Positions 17,512-26,622 of a DNA stretch of 43,954 nt are shown here, piece after piece. The stretch is from Nanobdellota archaeon (lineage in GTDB: Archaea > Nanobdellota > Nanobdellia > PEZQ01), in assembly GCA_018220985.1 (NCBI GenBank), contig JAAOXS010000023.1, forward strand, positions 1 to 43,954, in the 5' to 3' direction. The position numbers and the translations under genes were made by a program. Each line of letters starts with the position of its first letter. The stretch's first letter is position 1. The notes beneath the pieces are model-generated. The model did no database searches. It was not told the origin of the DNA and saw nothing but the letters and a program-made list of their open reading frames with translations.

Positions 17512-18810
17512 TTAATACAGAAAAGTCTTGTACAAAGATTTCTTATTTATTTCACCTACCAAATTAGTTTTCATTAAACGCTCAACATCTTTTCGCTTAC
17601 TTGTTTGCCCTAAAACCCAAGCTAGCTTAATGTAAGCAGTTTCAGGAAGCATGTCACCACCATTAATAACACCCAAATCATTAAGCTTTCTTAAACCTGA
17701 ATAAACAAGCTCATTAGTCCGCCCGTACAAACATTGCGAAGTCTGAACGAAAAACAATTTTTTACAATATTTTTCAATAATTGGAATCCAATCCTCATGC
17801 ACATGACCAAAACCAGTGCCTTCAAAAACAATTCCCTTAACCCCATTTTTAACATGAAAATCAATAATTCTAGGGTCAGAATTCGGATACGCCTTAATTA
17901 ACGCAACTCCATTAAATAAACACGCATTTACTTCAGTACACCCACCGCGCTTACGGTAATGTTTATTAAGAATTTCTAATTGGCCGCTCGGCCAAATTTT
18001 TGCTAAGGGTTCATCATTAACTGGTCTGAAAGCATCTCTGCGTTCAGTGTGCATTTTCCTAACTTTTGTACCACGAATTGCTAAACAATAATCATCATCG
18101 CTTGAACCGTGCATTACAACACTAACTTCAGCAATATCACTTAAACAATAGTGAACTGCGCATAACAAGTTTTGAACACCGTCAGCGCTACCCCTATCAC
18201 TTGAGCGCTGAGCGCCAACAATTGCAATTGGTTTTTCAAGATTATTAAACATGAAAGAAAGCGCTGCAGACGTGTAATGCAATGTATCAGTACCATGAGT
18301 TATTATTATGCCATCATATTTTTTTATTTCCTTTCCAATTATTTTTGCAAGCTCTGAGTAATGAGAAAACATCATATTCTCACTCATCACGTTAAAAGGC
18401 TGTAAAATTTTAAGATTAGAAATTTTAGAAATTTCAGGATTCATACTCAAAAAATCTTCAGGTTTTGAAAGAGCTATAACACCACCGGTTTCATAATCAA
18501 CTCTTGAAGCAATAGTTCCGCCAGTTGCGATTAAAAGAATTGTTGGAAGCTGATTCTTACTTTTCATAGTGCGAGTTATTGTTTTTGTTTTTTTACTTTT
18601 CTTTACCAAGCATATTTCCTTAATTTTACTAAAACTGATTCCAACATTGTAACCATTATCCAATTTTAAAACAAGCGATAATGGATTATCCTCAAAACTA
18701 GGCATCAACCTACCACTAAGCGTTTTAGAAGAAGTAATAACCTTTATTTCATCTGGAACATTTATTTTTCCTATGGAAAGTTTTCTTATTTTCTGCGAAT
18801 ACGAAACCAT
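17512..18810 (-). CDS. gatD: Glutamyl-tRNA(Gln) amidotransferase subunit D
   Basis: 432 residues, the family's normal length. Residues 1-85 form the GatD-specific beta-barrel domain. The remainder is an L-asparaginase-type glutaminase with the two active-site threonine motifs ATGGTIAS and THGTDTLHYT, and a conserved lysine in GTKVRK. It releases ammonia from glutamine for transamidation by GatE. The upstream 30 bp contain overlapping TATA-like sequences (18826-18841), suggesting a leaderless or very short leader. It heads the minus-strand gatD-gatE unit and is divergent from ftsZ. Confidence 0.97.
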   Translation of the reverse strand: MVSYSQKIRKLSIGKINVPDEIKVITSSKTLSGRLMPSFEDNPLSLVLKLDNGYNVGISFSKIKEICLVKKSKKTKTITRTMKSKNQLPTILLIATGGTIASRVDYETGGVIALSKPEDFLSMNPEISKISNLKILQPFNVMSENMMFSHYSELAKIIGKEIKKYDGIIITHGTDTLHYTSAALSFMFNNLEKPIAIVGAQRSSDRGSADGVQNLLCAVHYCLSDIAEVSVVMHGSSDDDYCLAIRGTKVRKMHTERRDAFRPVNDEPLAKIWPSGQLEILNKHYRKRGGCTEVNACLFNGVALIKAYPNSDPRIIDFHVKNGVKGIVFEGTGFGHVHEDWIPIIEKYCKKLFFVQTSQCLYGRTNELVYSGLRKLNDLGVINGGDMLPETAYIKLAWVLGQTSKRKDVERLMKTNLVGEINKKSLYKTFLY

Positions 18811-19069
18811 AATTATTGTATAATCTTTTAAAGCATTTTAAGTTTTTCAGAAACCAGTATACAGTGTTACAGAAATATATTTAAACAGTTATTAGCCAAA
18901 GAATAATTAGAGCATTATTTTTTATGACAGTAATAACTTTCTTCCAAATTTTCAAAACAATTATTTAAGTGTATATGTTAACACACATAAATGCTTTTTA
19001 TAGGGAACGTAATAACGTTCAAATATATAACCATTATGGTTTTAAAAAAAAATGGGGGTACAAAAAAAA
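18811..19069. promoter_or_regulatory. Divergent gatD/ftsZ intergenic region with operator-like palindromes
   Basis: This gap of about 258 bp is unusually long for the window. Near gatD it contains TTTAAAAG/TTAAAATG boxes facing left. Facing ftsZ are a TATA-like ATATATTTAAAC (about 18875-18886), the 8-bp palindrome TGTTAACA (18976-18983) and a perfect inverted repeat GAACGT-AATA-ACGTTC (19005-19020). That repeat directly abuts the TATA-like AAATATATAA (19021-19030). An inverted repeat against the TATA box is where an archaeal repressor or activator would act. GGGGGT at 19054-19059 is a plausible ribosome site for the ATG at 19070. A 14-codon frame (ATG 18924 to TAA 18968) is present but has no other support. 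Confidence 0.55.
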
Positions 19070-20146
19070 ATGGATTTCATAGTTCAAAGCGCATTAAGCA
19101 AAGACAACGAAGGTATTATTAACTTGGAAGCCGGACTTGAAAGTCAGGCAACAATCAAAGTTATTGGAGCAGGAGGCTGCGGCAATAACATGGTTCACTG
19201 GTTATTCCACAAAGGAGTGTCTGGAGCTGAAATAATCGCTATGAACACGGATAGTCAGCATTTAGACGCACGAGATGCTGATGTTAAAATATTAATTGGC
19301 AAAGAACTAACAAGAGGACTTGGCGCAGGAGGTTATGCTGAAATAGGAACTAACGCTGCAAGAGAAAGCTCTAATGAAATTAAAGAATCATTAAGAAACA
19401 CGGATATGCTCTTCATCTGCGCAGGCCTTGGAGGAGGAACAGGAACAGGTTCTTCACCAGAAATTGCCAAAATAGCAAAAGACTTAGGGTCAATTGTTAT
19501 TGGAACTGTAACTATGCCTTTCAAAATTGAAAGAGCAAGAATTGAAAAAGCGGAGTTCGGACTAAGTCAACTAAGACAAGTGTGCGATACAGTCATAGTT
19601 GTTGACAATAATAGATTAGTCGAACTCGCAGGTAATTTACCTGTTGAAAAAGCGTTTGCAGTTGCAAACGAACTCGTATCAACAATGATTAAAGGAATTG
19701 TTGAAACAATTGCGTTACCATCACTTGTTAACTTAGACTTCGCTGATGTTAAAGCAATAATGAAAAGCGGTGGCGTAGCAGCAATAGGCGTTGGCGAAAG
19801 CGACACTGAACGAAGAGTGGAAGAAGCAGTTAGTAAAGCAATGCAAAATCCTTTGCTTGACGTAAGTTACAAAGGAGCTGACGGCGCATTAATTCATATT
19901 ACCGGAGGCCCTGACTTAACCTTAGAGGAGGTTAACAAGGCAGGTGAGTTAATTACAGAAAGCCTTGATCCGGATGCGAATGTCATTTGGGGTGCTAGAA
20001 TACTTGATGACATGAAAGGAAAAATAAGAGTTATGGCAATTATCACTGGAGTCAGGTCACCATACATCCTAGGCGCTCTTGATTTTACAAAACCATCTCT
20101 TGAAGCTGAAAAAGTGTCTGACGAACTAGGCATTCGAATGATATAG
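19070..20146 (+). CDS. ftsZ: Cell division protein FtsZ
   Basis: 358 residues from the ATG at 19070, or 364 from an in-frame ATG at 19052. The tubulin-like GTPase shows the N-terminal GAGGCGNN loop, NTDSQHL, the tubulin signature GGGTGTG and the T7-loop region around [11 protein letters not shown]. It polymerises with GTP into the division ring. The 19070 start fits a family-like N-terminus (MDFIVQSAL) and is preceded by GGGGGT at 10 nt spacing. The 19052 start would sit at the expected transcription start about 27 bp after the TATA-like box at 19021, so it could be read as a leaderless start. The C-terminal tail after the core is very short and ends in DELGIRMI. Monocistronic, with its own promoter and downstream hairpin. 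Confidence 0.97.
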   Translation: MDFIVQSALSKDNEGIINLEAGLESQATIKVIGAGGCGNNMVHWLFHKGVSGAEIIAMNTDSQHLDARDADVKILIGKELTRGLGAGGYAEIGTNAARESSNEIKESLRNTDMLFICAGLGGGTGTGSSPEIAKIAKDLGSIVIGTVTMPFKIERARIEKAEFGLSQLRQVCDTVIVVDNNRLVELAGNLPVEKAFAVANELVSTMIKGIVETIALPSLVNLDFADVKAIMKSGGVAAIGVGESDTERRVEEAVSKAMQNPLLDVSYKGADGALIHITGGPDLTLEEVNKAGELITESLDPDANVIWGARILDDMKGKIRVMAIITGVRSPYILGALDFTKPSLEAEKVSDELGIRMI

Positions 20147-20174
20147 AACTTAGGGAATTAAAAACAACAACAAA

Positions 20175-20199
20175 TGTGCAGCCTATCACGGGCTGCACA
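20175..20199 (+). terminator. 9-bp hairpin between convergent ftsZ and nitroreductase genes
   Basis: TGTGCAGCC (20175-20183) and its exact complement GGCTGCACA (20191-20199) flank a 7-nt loop. The stem is GC-rich in an AT-rich region and sits 28 bp after the ftsZ stop and 30 bp before the nitroreductase stop, so it could act for both converging transcripts. A short CTTTTCT tract follows on the plus side. Function as a terminator or mRNA 3'-end stabiliser is inferred. Confidence 0.6.
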
Positions 20200-20229
20200 C
20201 CCCCACTTTTCTAAAAAACTACAAAAAAA

Positions 20230-20766
20230 TTAATCAGTCTTTCTCTTACCATACTTGTTAAAAAAACACTTGTACTCAACTTCTTTCCGTTTAGGCTTAG
20301 GAGGGTCCGCTGCTTTATCACCAACAACAATCACTGCATGAACATCACGATTATCAGGAATTTCAAGAGCGCACTTAATCTCCTTCTCTTGAAAAGCACC
20401 CACCCAGCACGCGCCTAAACCAACAGCGTTAGCGGCTAATAATAAATTCTGAACAGCCGCTGAAGAATTTTGAATTGAGTAAAATTCGCCACGATTGCCG
20501 TAAATGCGCTTAACTCTGTCCGTGTCGGATAATACGATAATAACCATTGGAGCATCACTAATCCAGAATTGCGTATTGCAAGCACTGGATATTTCCAAAA
20601 TTTTCTTCTCATCATCCACCACCAAAAACTCCCAAGAATCAAGATTACCAGATGATGGCGCTGCATGAGCTGCTTCAAGAATTGCGTAAACCTTATCCGT
20701 TGGCACAGGATAATTAAAGAAATGCCTAACAGACCTGCGTGAATGAATATTTTCCAAAGCATCCAT
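20230..20766 (-). CDS. Nitroreductase-family flavoprotein
   Basis: 178 residues from the ATG at 20766 (MDALENIHSRRSVR), the usual start of the family; an upstream ATG at 20787 is possible but less likely. A TATA-like CTTTTAGTATTAT (about 20785-20797) is rightly placed for a leaderless start at 20766. Motifs: the SRRSVRxF FMN-phosphate-binding segment, AAHAAPSSGN, and the C-terminal LGACWVGAF region. The family are FMN-dependent NAD(P)H oxidoreductases that act as homodimers; the substrate cannot be told. Short C-terminal members like this are common in archaea. It is convergent with ftsZ. Confidence 0.9.
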   Translation of the reverse strand: MDALENIHSRRSVRHFFNYPVPTDKVYAILEAAHAAPSSGNLDSWEFLVVDDEKKILEISSACNTQFWISDAPMVIIVLSDTDRVKRIYGNRGEFYSIQNSSAAVQNLLLAANAVGLGACWVGAFQEKEIKCALEIPDNRDVHAVIVVGDKAADPPKPKRKEVEYKCFFNKYGKRKTD

Positions 20767-20829
20767 AACAATTATTAAAAACATCATAATACTAAAAGTT
20801 TATCTAAACAAACACGATAATACTAAATT

Positions 20830-21084
20830 ATGGACTTCGTGATGATTATCGGATTTATAGCAACAGTAATTGTTCTAAGCGCATCACTACCTCAAATAAT
20901 TCAAATCTGGAAAACAAAAAAAACAAGGGACATATCATTAGGTATGTATTTCACACTCTGCGTTGGAATGGCTGCCTGGCTATTTTATGGAATACTACGA
21001 GAAGACATAGTGTTAATCACGTCAAACACAATAGGGTTTGCACTCTACGCATCAATACTATTTTTAAAAATAAAATACGGTTAA
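20830..21084 (+). CDS. SemiSWEET (PQ-loop) sugar transporter
   Basis: 84 residues with three membrane helices, exactly the size of bacterial and archaeal SemiSWEETs. The first helix has the conserved SLPQI (PQ) motif, followed by the cytosolic KTKKTRDISLGMY segment and a second helix region with W and N residues (AAWLFYG, TSNTIGF) that line the sugar path. These proteins work as dimers to let sugars cross the membrane by facilitated diffusion. It is divergent from the nitroreductase gene and 3 bp upstream of the DNA ligase gene, so probably co-transcribed with it, though no functional tie is evident. Confidence 0.93.
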   Translation: MDFVMIIGFIATVIVLSASLPQIIQIWKTKKTRDISLGMYFTLCVGMAAWLFYGILREDIVLITSNTIGFALYASILFLKIKYG

Positions 21085-21087
21085 GAA

Positions 21088-22752
21088 ATGAAGTACTCGA
21101 AACTCGCGGAGTTATACGAACAGCTTGAAAACACTAGTAAGAACCTTGAAAAAACCAGTCTCATAAGCGAATTCTTAAAAATAGTTGAAGAACAAGACAT
21201 TAAAGAAATAATCTTACTAATTCAAGGCAGAGTCTTTCCTAAACACTCTGAAAAAGAAATAGGAATAGCAAACAACCTTGTCGTAAAATTGTTGAAAAAC
21301 GCTTCAGGCGCAACTGAAAAAGAAATAAAACAAACATGGAACAAAACAGGAGATTTAGGCATAACCGCTGAACAAATACTGAAGAAGAAAAAACAAATCA
21401 CGCTAAAAACAAAAGAACTAAGTGTTCAAGATGTGATTACTGCAATCAGTTCTTGCGCTGAAATAACAGGTAAAAACGCGATTTCAAAAAAAATAAATGT
21501 GTTATCAGAAATTCTTAGTTTTGCAAAACCAATAGAAGCAAAATACATTGTGCGAACAATCCTAAACATGTTACGCGTAGGCGTTGCATCCGGACTAATG
21601 AGGGACGCCATAAGCACATCATTCGATATTGAAAAGGAACTAATCCAAAAAAAATATGATTTAACAACAGATTTCGGGGAAATAGCTCTAACACTAAAAA
21701 CAAAAGGAAAAAAAAGCCTTGAAAAAATAAAAATGAGAATAGGAACCCCTGTTCAAGTCATGTTATACAACTTAGCTAAAAACGTTGAAGAAGGATTTAA
21801 AATGACGGGAAAACCAGCGGCAATCGAATTCAAATACGACGGGATGAGAATGCAAATTCACAAAGAAGAAGATAATGTTATTATTTTCACGCGCAGACTT
21901 GATAATGTAACAAAACAATTCCCCGACGTTGTGAAAGCAATTAAACAAACTGTAAAAGCGAAAACTTGCATTCTCGATGCTGAAGCAGTTGCTTACAATC
22001 CAAAAACAAAAGAATACTTACCATTTCAATACTTAAGCAAAAGAATAAAGCGAAAAAAGGACATTCTTGAAATAATAAAACAAATACCAGTTGTCATCTA
22101 CGTTTTTGACGTGATAAACTACGAAAACGAAAACGTCATGCTAAAAAAGTTTGATGAAAGACGTGCAATAATAAAAAAAATAATAACACCTAAAAAAATG
22201 ATTCTTGATTGCGCTGAACAACTAATAACCTCATCAAAAGAAGAATCTGAAAAATTTTATTCCAAAGCACTATCTTTAAATGAAGAAGGCATTATGATGA
22301 AAAACATTGAATCAACGTACATCCCCGGACGACGAGTTGGTTCAGGTGTGAAAATAAAACCAGTAATGGAAACACTTGACTTAGCAATCATCGGCGGGGT
22401 TTGGGGAGAAGGTAAAAGAAGCAAATGGTTAAGCAGTTTCATACTCTCCTGCAAAAAAGGAAACGAATACTTAGAAATTGGTAAAATGGGTTCAGGGTTC
22501 AGTGAAGAACAATTCGCAAAAATAACAAATCAATTAAAAAAAATTATAACACGCGAAACAGGCAGGAAAGTCTATGTTAAACCTGAAATAATTGTTGAAG
22601 TCGCTTATGAAGAAATACAGAAAAGCCCGACTTACTCATCAGGTTTTGCACTACGATTTCCCAGATTAGTTAATATTAGAGATGACTTGTCAACACCTAA
22701 CAAATTAGAAAAAATAAGCAGGATATACTCATCACAAAAAAAGGTTTTCTAA
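21088..22752 (+). CDS. lig: ATP-dependent DNA ligase
   Basis: 554 residues, typical of archaeal replicative ligases (about 560). Parts: an N-terminal DNA-binding domain (1-220), an adenylation domain with motif I KYDGMR (lysine about 250, the AMP acceptor), a DAEAVAYN motif III, EGIMMKN motif IV and KIKP motif V, then an OB domain with GGVWGEGKR and the final RFPRLVNIRDD segment containing motif VI. It seals nicks in Okazaki-fragment joining and repair using ATP. It is 3 bp downstream of the SemiSWEET gene. Confidence 0.97.
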   Translation: MKYSKLAELYEQLENTSKNLEKTSLISEFLKIVEEQDIKEIILLIQGRVFPKHSEKEIGIANNLVVKLLKNASGATEKEIKQTWNKTGDLGITAEQILKKKKQITLKTKELSVQDVITAISSCAEITGKNAISKKINVLSEILSFAKPIEAKYIVRTILNMLRVGVASGLMRDAISTSFDIEKELIQKKYDLTTDFGEIALTLKTKGKKSLEKIKMRIGTPVQVMLYNLAKNVEEGFKMTGKPAAIEFKYDGMRMQIHKEEDNVIIFTRRLDNVTKQFPDVVKAIKQTVKAKTCILDAEAVAYNPKTKEYLPFQYLSKRIKRKKDILEIIKQIPVVIYVFDVINYENENVMLKKFDERRAIIKKIITPKKMILDCAEQLITSSKEESEKFYSKALSLNEEGIMMKNIESTYIPGRRVGSGVKIKPVMETLDLAIIGGVWGEGKRSKWLSSFILSCKKGNEYLEIGKMGSGFSEEQFAKITNQLKKIITRETGRKVYVKPEIIVEVAYEEIQKSPTYSSGFALRFPRLVNIRDDLSTPNKLEKISRIYSSQKKVF

Positions 22753-22804
22753 CTAAACTTTCAAAAATCAAAACCTATTTAATAAACCAAGTCATCTGAA
22801 ATTA

Positions 22805-23575
22805 ATGCGTATGGACACTAAAAAATTAGCAGAACTGAAACACGTTTTCAACATTAATCTTTACGAAGTAAAACTGTGGACTGCGCTACTATGTGAAGGA
22901 ACCGCCTCTGCAAGCAAATTAGCAGAACTCTCAAACGTGCCTCGTTCACGAACTTATGATGTTTTAGAAACCCTTGAAAAAAGAGGTTTTGTAGTTGTTA
23001 AATTAGGAAAACCAATTGAATACGTTGCAGTCCCACCTGAAGACATTGTTGAAAAAGTGAAAAAAGAAATAGAAAACGAAAAAGAAACAAAATTAACCGC
23101 TGCTGAAAAAATAAGGAATACAGAAATTTTTAAAGAACTAACCCAACAATACAAACAAAGTAATTTAATCAACGTGGACTTAACACAACCAATAGCGATT
23201 AAAGGAAGACGTAACATTTACTCAAAACTAGCAAATATGATATTAAAATCTCAAAAAAACGTGCTAATAGTAAGTGATGAAAAAGGCATAATACGAAAAA
23301 TCTACGAGCTTAATGATGCTTTAATAAAAGCAAAAGAAAACGGTGTGAACATAAAAATCGCTTCAAAACTTTCAAGAAAAAATGACAAAATAAAAAAGAT
23401 AAGAAACTTATTCGAAGTTAAAGACATAAAAAACGTTGACATGCGCTTCGTAATCGTTGACGACCATGTCGCACTATTCACTCATGCAAGTGATGAAATA
23501 CCACACTCAAATGAAACATGCGTAATAATGAAAAGCGCTTTCATGGGAAAAGCATTAAAAAATATATTATTTTAA
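22805..23575 (+). CDS. TrmB-family transcriptional regulator
   Basis: 256 residues. Residues 1-85 are a winged-helix domain (ASKLAELSNVPRSRTYDVLETLEKRGFV is the TrmB recognition-helix pattern, positions about 38-65). A coiled-coil linker follows, and residues 125-256 resemble the phospholipase-D-like effector domain found in TrmB-type regulators. Starts at 22805 and 22811 are both possible; the TATA-like TATTTAATAAA at 22776-22786 suits a leaderless start at either. The family often senses sugars, but the ligand here is unknown and no target is evident. The 3' end overlaps the convergent SppA gene by 9 bp. Confidence 0.9.
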   Translation: MRMDTKKLAELKHVFNINLYEVKLWTALLCEGTASASKLAELSNVPRSRTYDVLETLEKRGFVVVKLGKPIEYVAVPPEDIVEKVKKEIENEKETKLTAAEKIRNTEIFKELTQQYKQSNLINVDLTQPIAIKGRRNIYSKLANMILKSQKNVLIVSDEKGIIRKIYELNDALIKAKENGVNIKIASKLSRKNDKIKKIRNLFEVKDIKNVDMRFVIVDDHVALFTHASDEIPHSNETCVIMKSAFMGKALKNILF

Positions 23576-24451
23576 AGACGTTCTCAAAAACAAATCATTA
23601 CTTGGAAATAATAATCCTCGCGAAAAATCTTGTTCAACACCAGCTAACAAGTCAAGAACGGAAAAACTTTGTGAATTCTCAACATACTCTAATGTATCAG
23701 CGCCTAACAAAACTTTCAAATAAAATTCAGCTTCCTCAAAACCACCTAACTCATCAACCAAACCAACAGTTAAAGCATCCAATCCCAAAAAGATTTTCCC
23801 AGTAATAACTTGTTTAACAGACTTGTCTGATAAATTTCTTAACTGAATAACATCACTTGAAAAAACTTGAAAAGTCTTATTTATTAAATCATCAAAAACA
23901 GCTTGCTCCTCAACAGTGATATTCCTATAAGGCGAACCGAAATCCTTCATATCACCACTTACAGCGCGAACTTCTGAAATGCCATATTCTTCCATTAAAC
24001 CTTCAAAAACTAAATAACTACCAATAACACCCACACTGCCAACCATTGAAAGAGGATTAGCGAAAACGTAATCGCTTGAAGCAGCAGCCCAATAAGCACC
24101 ACTCGCGCCAACTTCACGAATAACTGTAACAATCGGTTTTGAAAAACTCTTAATCTCATCAGCTAACTCGTAACTTGCTACAACACCACCACCACCTGAA
24201 TTAATATCTAAAATAACAGCTTTTATTTCTGAATCACCATCAGCACTTTTTAATTGAGAAATAATGGAATCAACACTGCTAACACCCATTAAAAAATCAG
24301 ACCCCACACTTAACTCTGTGTGAACCTGAATTCTTGCAATTTTAACAACGCCAAGAACGCTTGAATAAAAATTTGGAAGCGCAGTTGCTAAAAGAGTTAT
24401 TATAATACCCATAACCAGAATGAAAACAGCGTAACGAGCGAACGTGTTCAT
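23567..24451 (-). CDS. sppA: Signal peptide peptidase SppA-like serine protease (S49)
   Basis: 294 residues. One N-terminal membrane helix (about 8-30) anchors a ClpP-fold protease domain. Seen: LDINSGGGGVV oxyanion region, the nucleophile serine in GASGAYWAA, and the catalytic lysine expected in the SGDMKDFGSPYR segment, giving the Ser-Lys dyad of the family. It degrades signal peptides left in the membrane after protein export, which fits the large exported proteome here. A TATA-like CTATTTAATC (about 24470-24481) overlaps the end of the upstream gene and suggests a separate leaderless transcript. It overlaps the convergent TrmB gene by 9 bp. Confidence 0.92.
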   Translation of the reverse strand: MNTFARYAVFILVMGIIITLLATALPNFYSSVLGVVKIARIQVHTELSVGSDFLMGVSSVDSIISQLKSADGDSEIKAVILDINSGGGGVVASYELADEIKSFSKPIVTVIREVGASGAYWAAASSDYVFANPLSMVGSVGVIGSYLVFEGLMEEYGISEVRAVSGDMKDFGSPYRNITVEEQAVFDDLINKTFQVFSSDVIQLRNLSDKSVKQVITGKIFLGLDALTVGLVDELGGFEEAEFYLKVLLGADTLEYVENSQSFSVLDLLAGVEQDFSRGLLFPSNDLFLRTSLK

Positions 24452-24485
24452 AACTTAATTTTAACAACGCGTTAGATTAAATAGT

Positions 24486-25043
24486 TTATTGCAAAAAAAT
24501 AACTAACGCTTCAACCTTACTTTTTAACGCATCTAAACTCGCATCATTGCGAATAACTAAGTCAGCTAATTCCTCGCACAAATTTATTAATTGACCTGAA
24601 CTCCCTTGACCCTCACCCTTATGAATTTTCGTTAACTTAACAAAACCATCCCAATCCTTTAAATCACACTCACGATTTCTACGCTTTATCCTCTCAAAAC
24701 GAGTCTTAGCACTTGCACGCAAATTAATTAATGTAAAATCATTACCAAAAACTTTTCTTAAAACTTGAACCTCTGCAGGATTATTAATTGCGTCAATGAT
24801 AAAAGGAGGATTATTATTTTGAACAATTCTTTCAGCAAGAACACCACCCCCATGCTCAGCTCTTAACTTATTACCTAATTTTATAAGCATTTTTCTCGTA
24901 ATTTCAAAACCTTGACTTCTTAATTCCTCACGTAAAATATCTGACAACGAAAAAGTTGGAAAACCAGTTAAATCTTTTAAAAAATTTTTGAACACACCTT
25001 TACCAGAACCTTGAAAACCAGTAATTCCAATAACTTTTGCCAT
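24486..25043 (-). CDS. P-loop nucleotide kinase-like protein (UPF0200-type)
   Basis: 185 residues from the ATG at 25043; a TTG one codon upstream is less likely. Walker A is GFQGSGKGVF (about 8-17). An SLSDILREE segment, a central AERIV helix and a FIIDAINNPAEV strand follow, the pattern of dephospho-CoA-kinase-like and UPF0200 archaeal proteins. The lid-like region carries RFERIKRRNR. The substrate is not known for this archaeal group, so a kinase role is inferred from the fold. It is divergent from elp3, and sppA follows 34 bp downstream. Confidence 0.82.
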   Translation of the reverse strand: MAKVIGITGFQGSGKGVFKNFLKDLTGFPTFSLSDILREELRSQGFEITRKMLIKLGNKLRAEHGGGVLAERIVQNNNPPFIIDAINNPAEVQVLRKVFGNDFTLINLRASAKTRFERIKRRNRECDLKDWDGFVKLTKIHKGEGQGSSGQLINLCEELADLVIRNDASLDALKSKVEALVIFLQ

Positions 25044-25084
25044 CAAGTTTTAAAAAAGAGTAAGTGTACAAAAGGATTATTGTT

Positions 25085-26569
25085 ATGAAAAAAATAATCA
25101 GCGCACTTAAATCAGGTAAAATAAAAAATAGACATGACTTGGATAAATGGAAAAAAAAACAAGGTAAACTTGTTAAGAACTCTGAAATACTTGAAAAATT
25201 AAGCGAACCCGACAAAAAAAAATATTTACACTTACTAATAAAAAAACCCGGACGAAGATTAAGCGGGGTTAGCGTTGTTGCAGTAATGACTAAACCCTTT
25301 CCCTGCCCTCACGGTAAATGCGTTATGTGCCCTTCAGTGAAAGGAGTTCCTGAATCTTACACTGGAACAGAACCTGCTGCGATGCGAGGGAAAAAAAGGA
25401 ATTACGACCCATACTTACAAGTTTTTGACAGGTTAAAACAATATTACTCCACAGGACACACGCCAAGCAAAATTGAATTAATCATCATGGGAGGAACATT
25501 CCCCTCATTCAATAAAGAATACAAAGATTTCTTCATTTCACGCTGTTATCAAGCATTAAACGATTACCCGAAAAAATCATTAAAAAAAATCTCGCTTGAA
25601 ATTAGTAAAAAAGAAAATGAAAAAGCAAAACATCGCTGCGTAGCATTAGTTATTGAAACCAGACCAGACCATTATAACATTAAAGAATTGTTAAATTATG
25701 GTTGCACTCGCGTTGAGTTAGGCGTTCAAAGCTTACACGCAAATGTCTTAAAAAAAATAAATCGCGGACACGGAATTAAAGAAATTGTTAAAGCAACAAA
25801 AGAATTACGCGACGCAGGGTTTAAAGTAGATTATCATATGATGCTAGGATTACCCGGAAGCAGTTTAGAAAAAGATGTTCAAAATTTTAAAAAATTATTC
25901 ACGAACCCTAAATTCAAACCTGACGGATTAAAAATTTATCCCACACTCATAATTGAAAACAGTGAATTGTACAAATGGTTTGTTAAAGGAAAATATAAAC
26001 CAATAAATGATGATTACGTTTTTAAAACTTTAACACAAATCATACCACTAATCCCAAAATACGTTCGCGTGAAACGCGTTATGCGTGATATTCCCTCAAC
26101 ACAAGTTTTTAAAGGCCCGGTAAAAAGTAATGCGCGAGAACTCGTTTTGAAAAAAGTAAAGTGCAATTGCATTAGGTGCAGAGAAGTTGGAAGAAGAATA
26201 GTTAAAAACTGTGAAACAAGTTTGAACACGCTCTTTTATAAAGCTGCAAGAGGAATAGAATTTTTTGTTAGCGTGGACACTTTAGATGATGCACTTATCG
26301 GATTTCTAAGACTGAGAATTACAAAAAATAAAGCAATTATTCGCGAAATACACGTGTACGGCTCTCAAACCCCAGTAGGGCAAAAAGGACTTGAATTCCA
26401 ACACAAAGGCGTGGGCAAAAACTTGTTAAAAAAAGCAGAAGAAATAGTTAAACAAAACAAATTAAATGAGATTAGCGTATTATCAGGAATAGGCGTTAAA
26501 GAATACTACAGAAAGCAAGGATACACTGACAATGGTTTTTACTTAACCAAAACCTTAAAACAACCTTAA
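25085..26569 (+). CDS. elp3: tRNA uridine-34 modification enzyme Elp3
   Basis: 494 residues from the ATG at 25085; a GTG at 25064 is an alternative. The radical SAM domain has the cluster motif CPHGKCVMCP (three cysteines for the 4Fe-4S cluster) preceded by SGVSVVAVMTKP. A zinc-binding cysteine set CNCIRCRE follows. The C-terminal GNAT acetyltransferase domain (about 370-494) shows HKGVGKNLL for acetyl-CoA binding and YYRKQGY. In archaea Elp3 works alone to install the carboxymethyl-type group on U34 of tRNAs. The gene lies 53 bp upstream of tRNA-Gln(UUG), a U34-containing tRNA of the type the enzyme family modifies. Confidence 0.96.
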   Translation: MKKIISALKSGKIKNRHDLDKWKKKQGKLVKNSEILEKLSEPDKKKYLHLLIKKPGRRLSGVSVVAVMTKPFPCPHGKCVMCPSVKGVPESYTGTEPAAMRGKKRNYDPYLQVFDRLKQYYSTGHTPSKIELIIMGGTFPSFNKEYKDFFISRCYQALNDYPKKSLKKISLEISKKENEKAKHRCVALVIETRPDHYNIKELLNYGCTRVELGVQSLHANVLKKINRGHGIKEIVKATKELRDAGFKVDYHMMLGLPGSSLEKDVQNFKKLFTNPKFKPDGLKIYPTLIIENSELYKWFVKGKYKPINDDYVFKTLTQIIPLIPKYVRVKRVMRDIPSTQVFKGPVKSNARELVLKKVKCNCIRCREVGRRIVKNCETSLNTLFYKAARGIEFFVSVDTLDDALIGFLRLRITKNKAIIREIHVYGSQTPVGQKGLEFQHKGVGKNLLKKAEEIVKQNKLNEISVLSGIGVKEYYRKQGYTDNGFYLTKTLKQP

Positions 26570-26593
26570 ATAAAAGAAAAACTTTATTAAACG

Positions 26594-26603
26594 CATAAAT
26601 AAT
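26594..26603 (+). promoter_or_regulatory. TATA-like box for tRNA-Gln
   Basis: CATAAATAAT lies 20-29 bp upstream of the mature tRNA 5' end, in the 53 bp gap after elp3, so the tRNA can be transcribed independently of elp3. Confidence 0.5.
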
Positions 26604-26622
26604 AAAAAAAATGTCAAAAAAC

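Noticed and set aside
18924-18968. 14-codon open frame upstream of ftsZ, possibly a leader peptide
   Set aside because: No ribosome site, no regulatory codon run and no terminator pair; frames this short arise by chance in AT-rich DNA.
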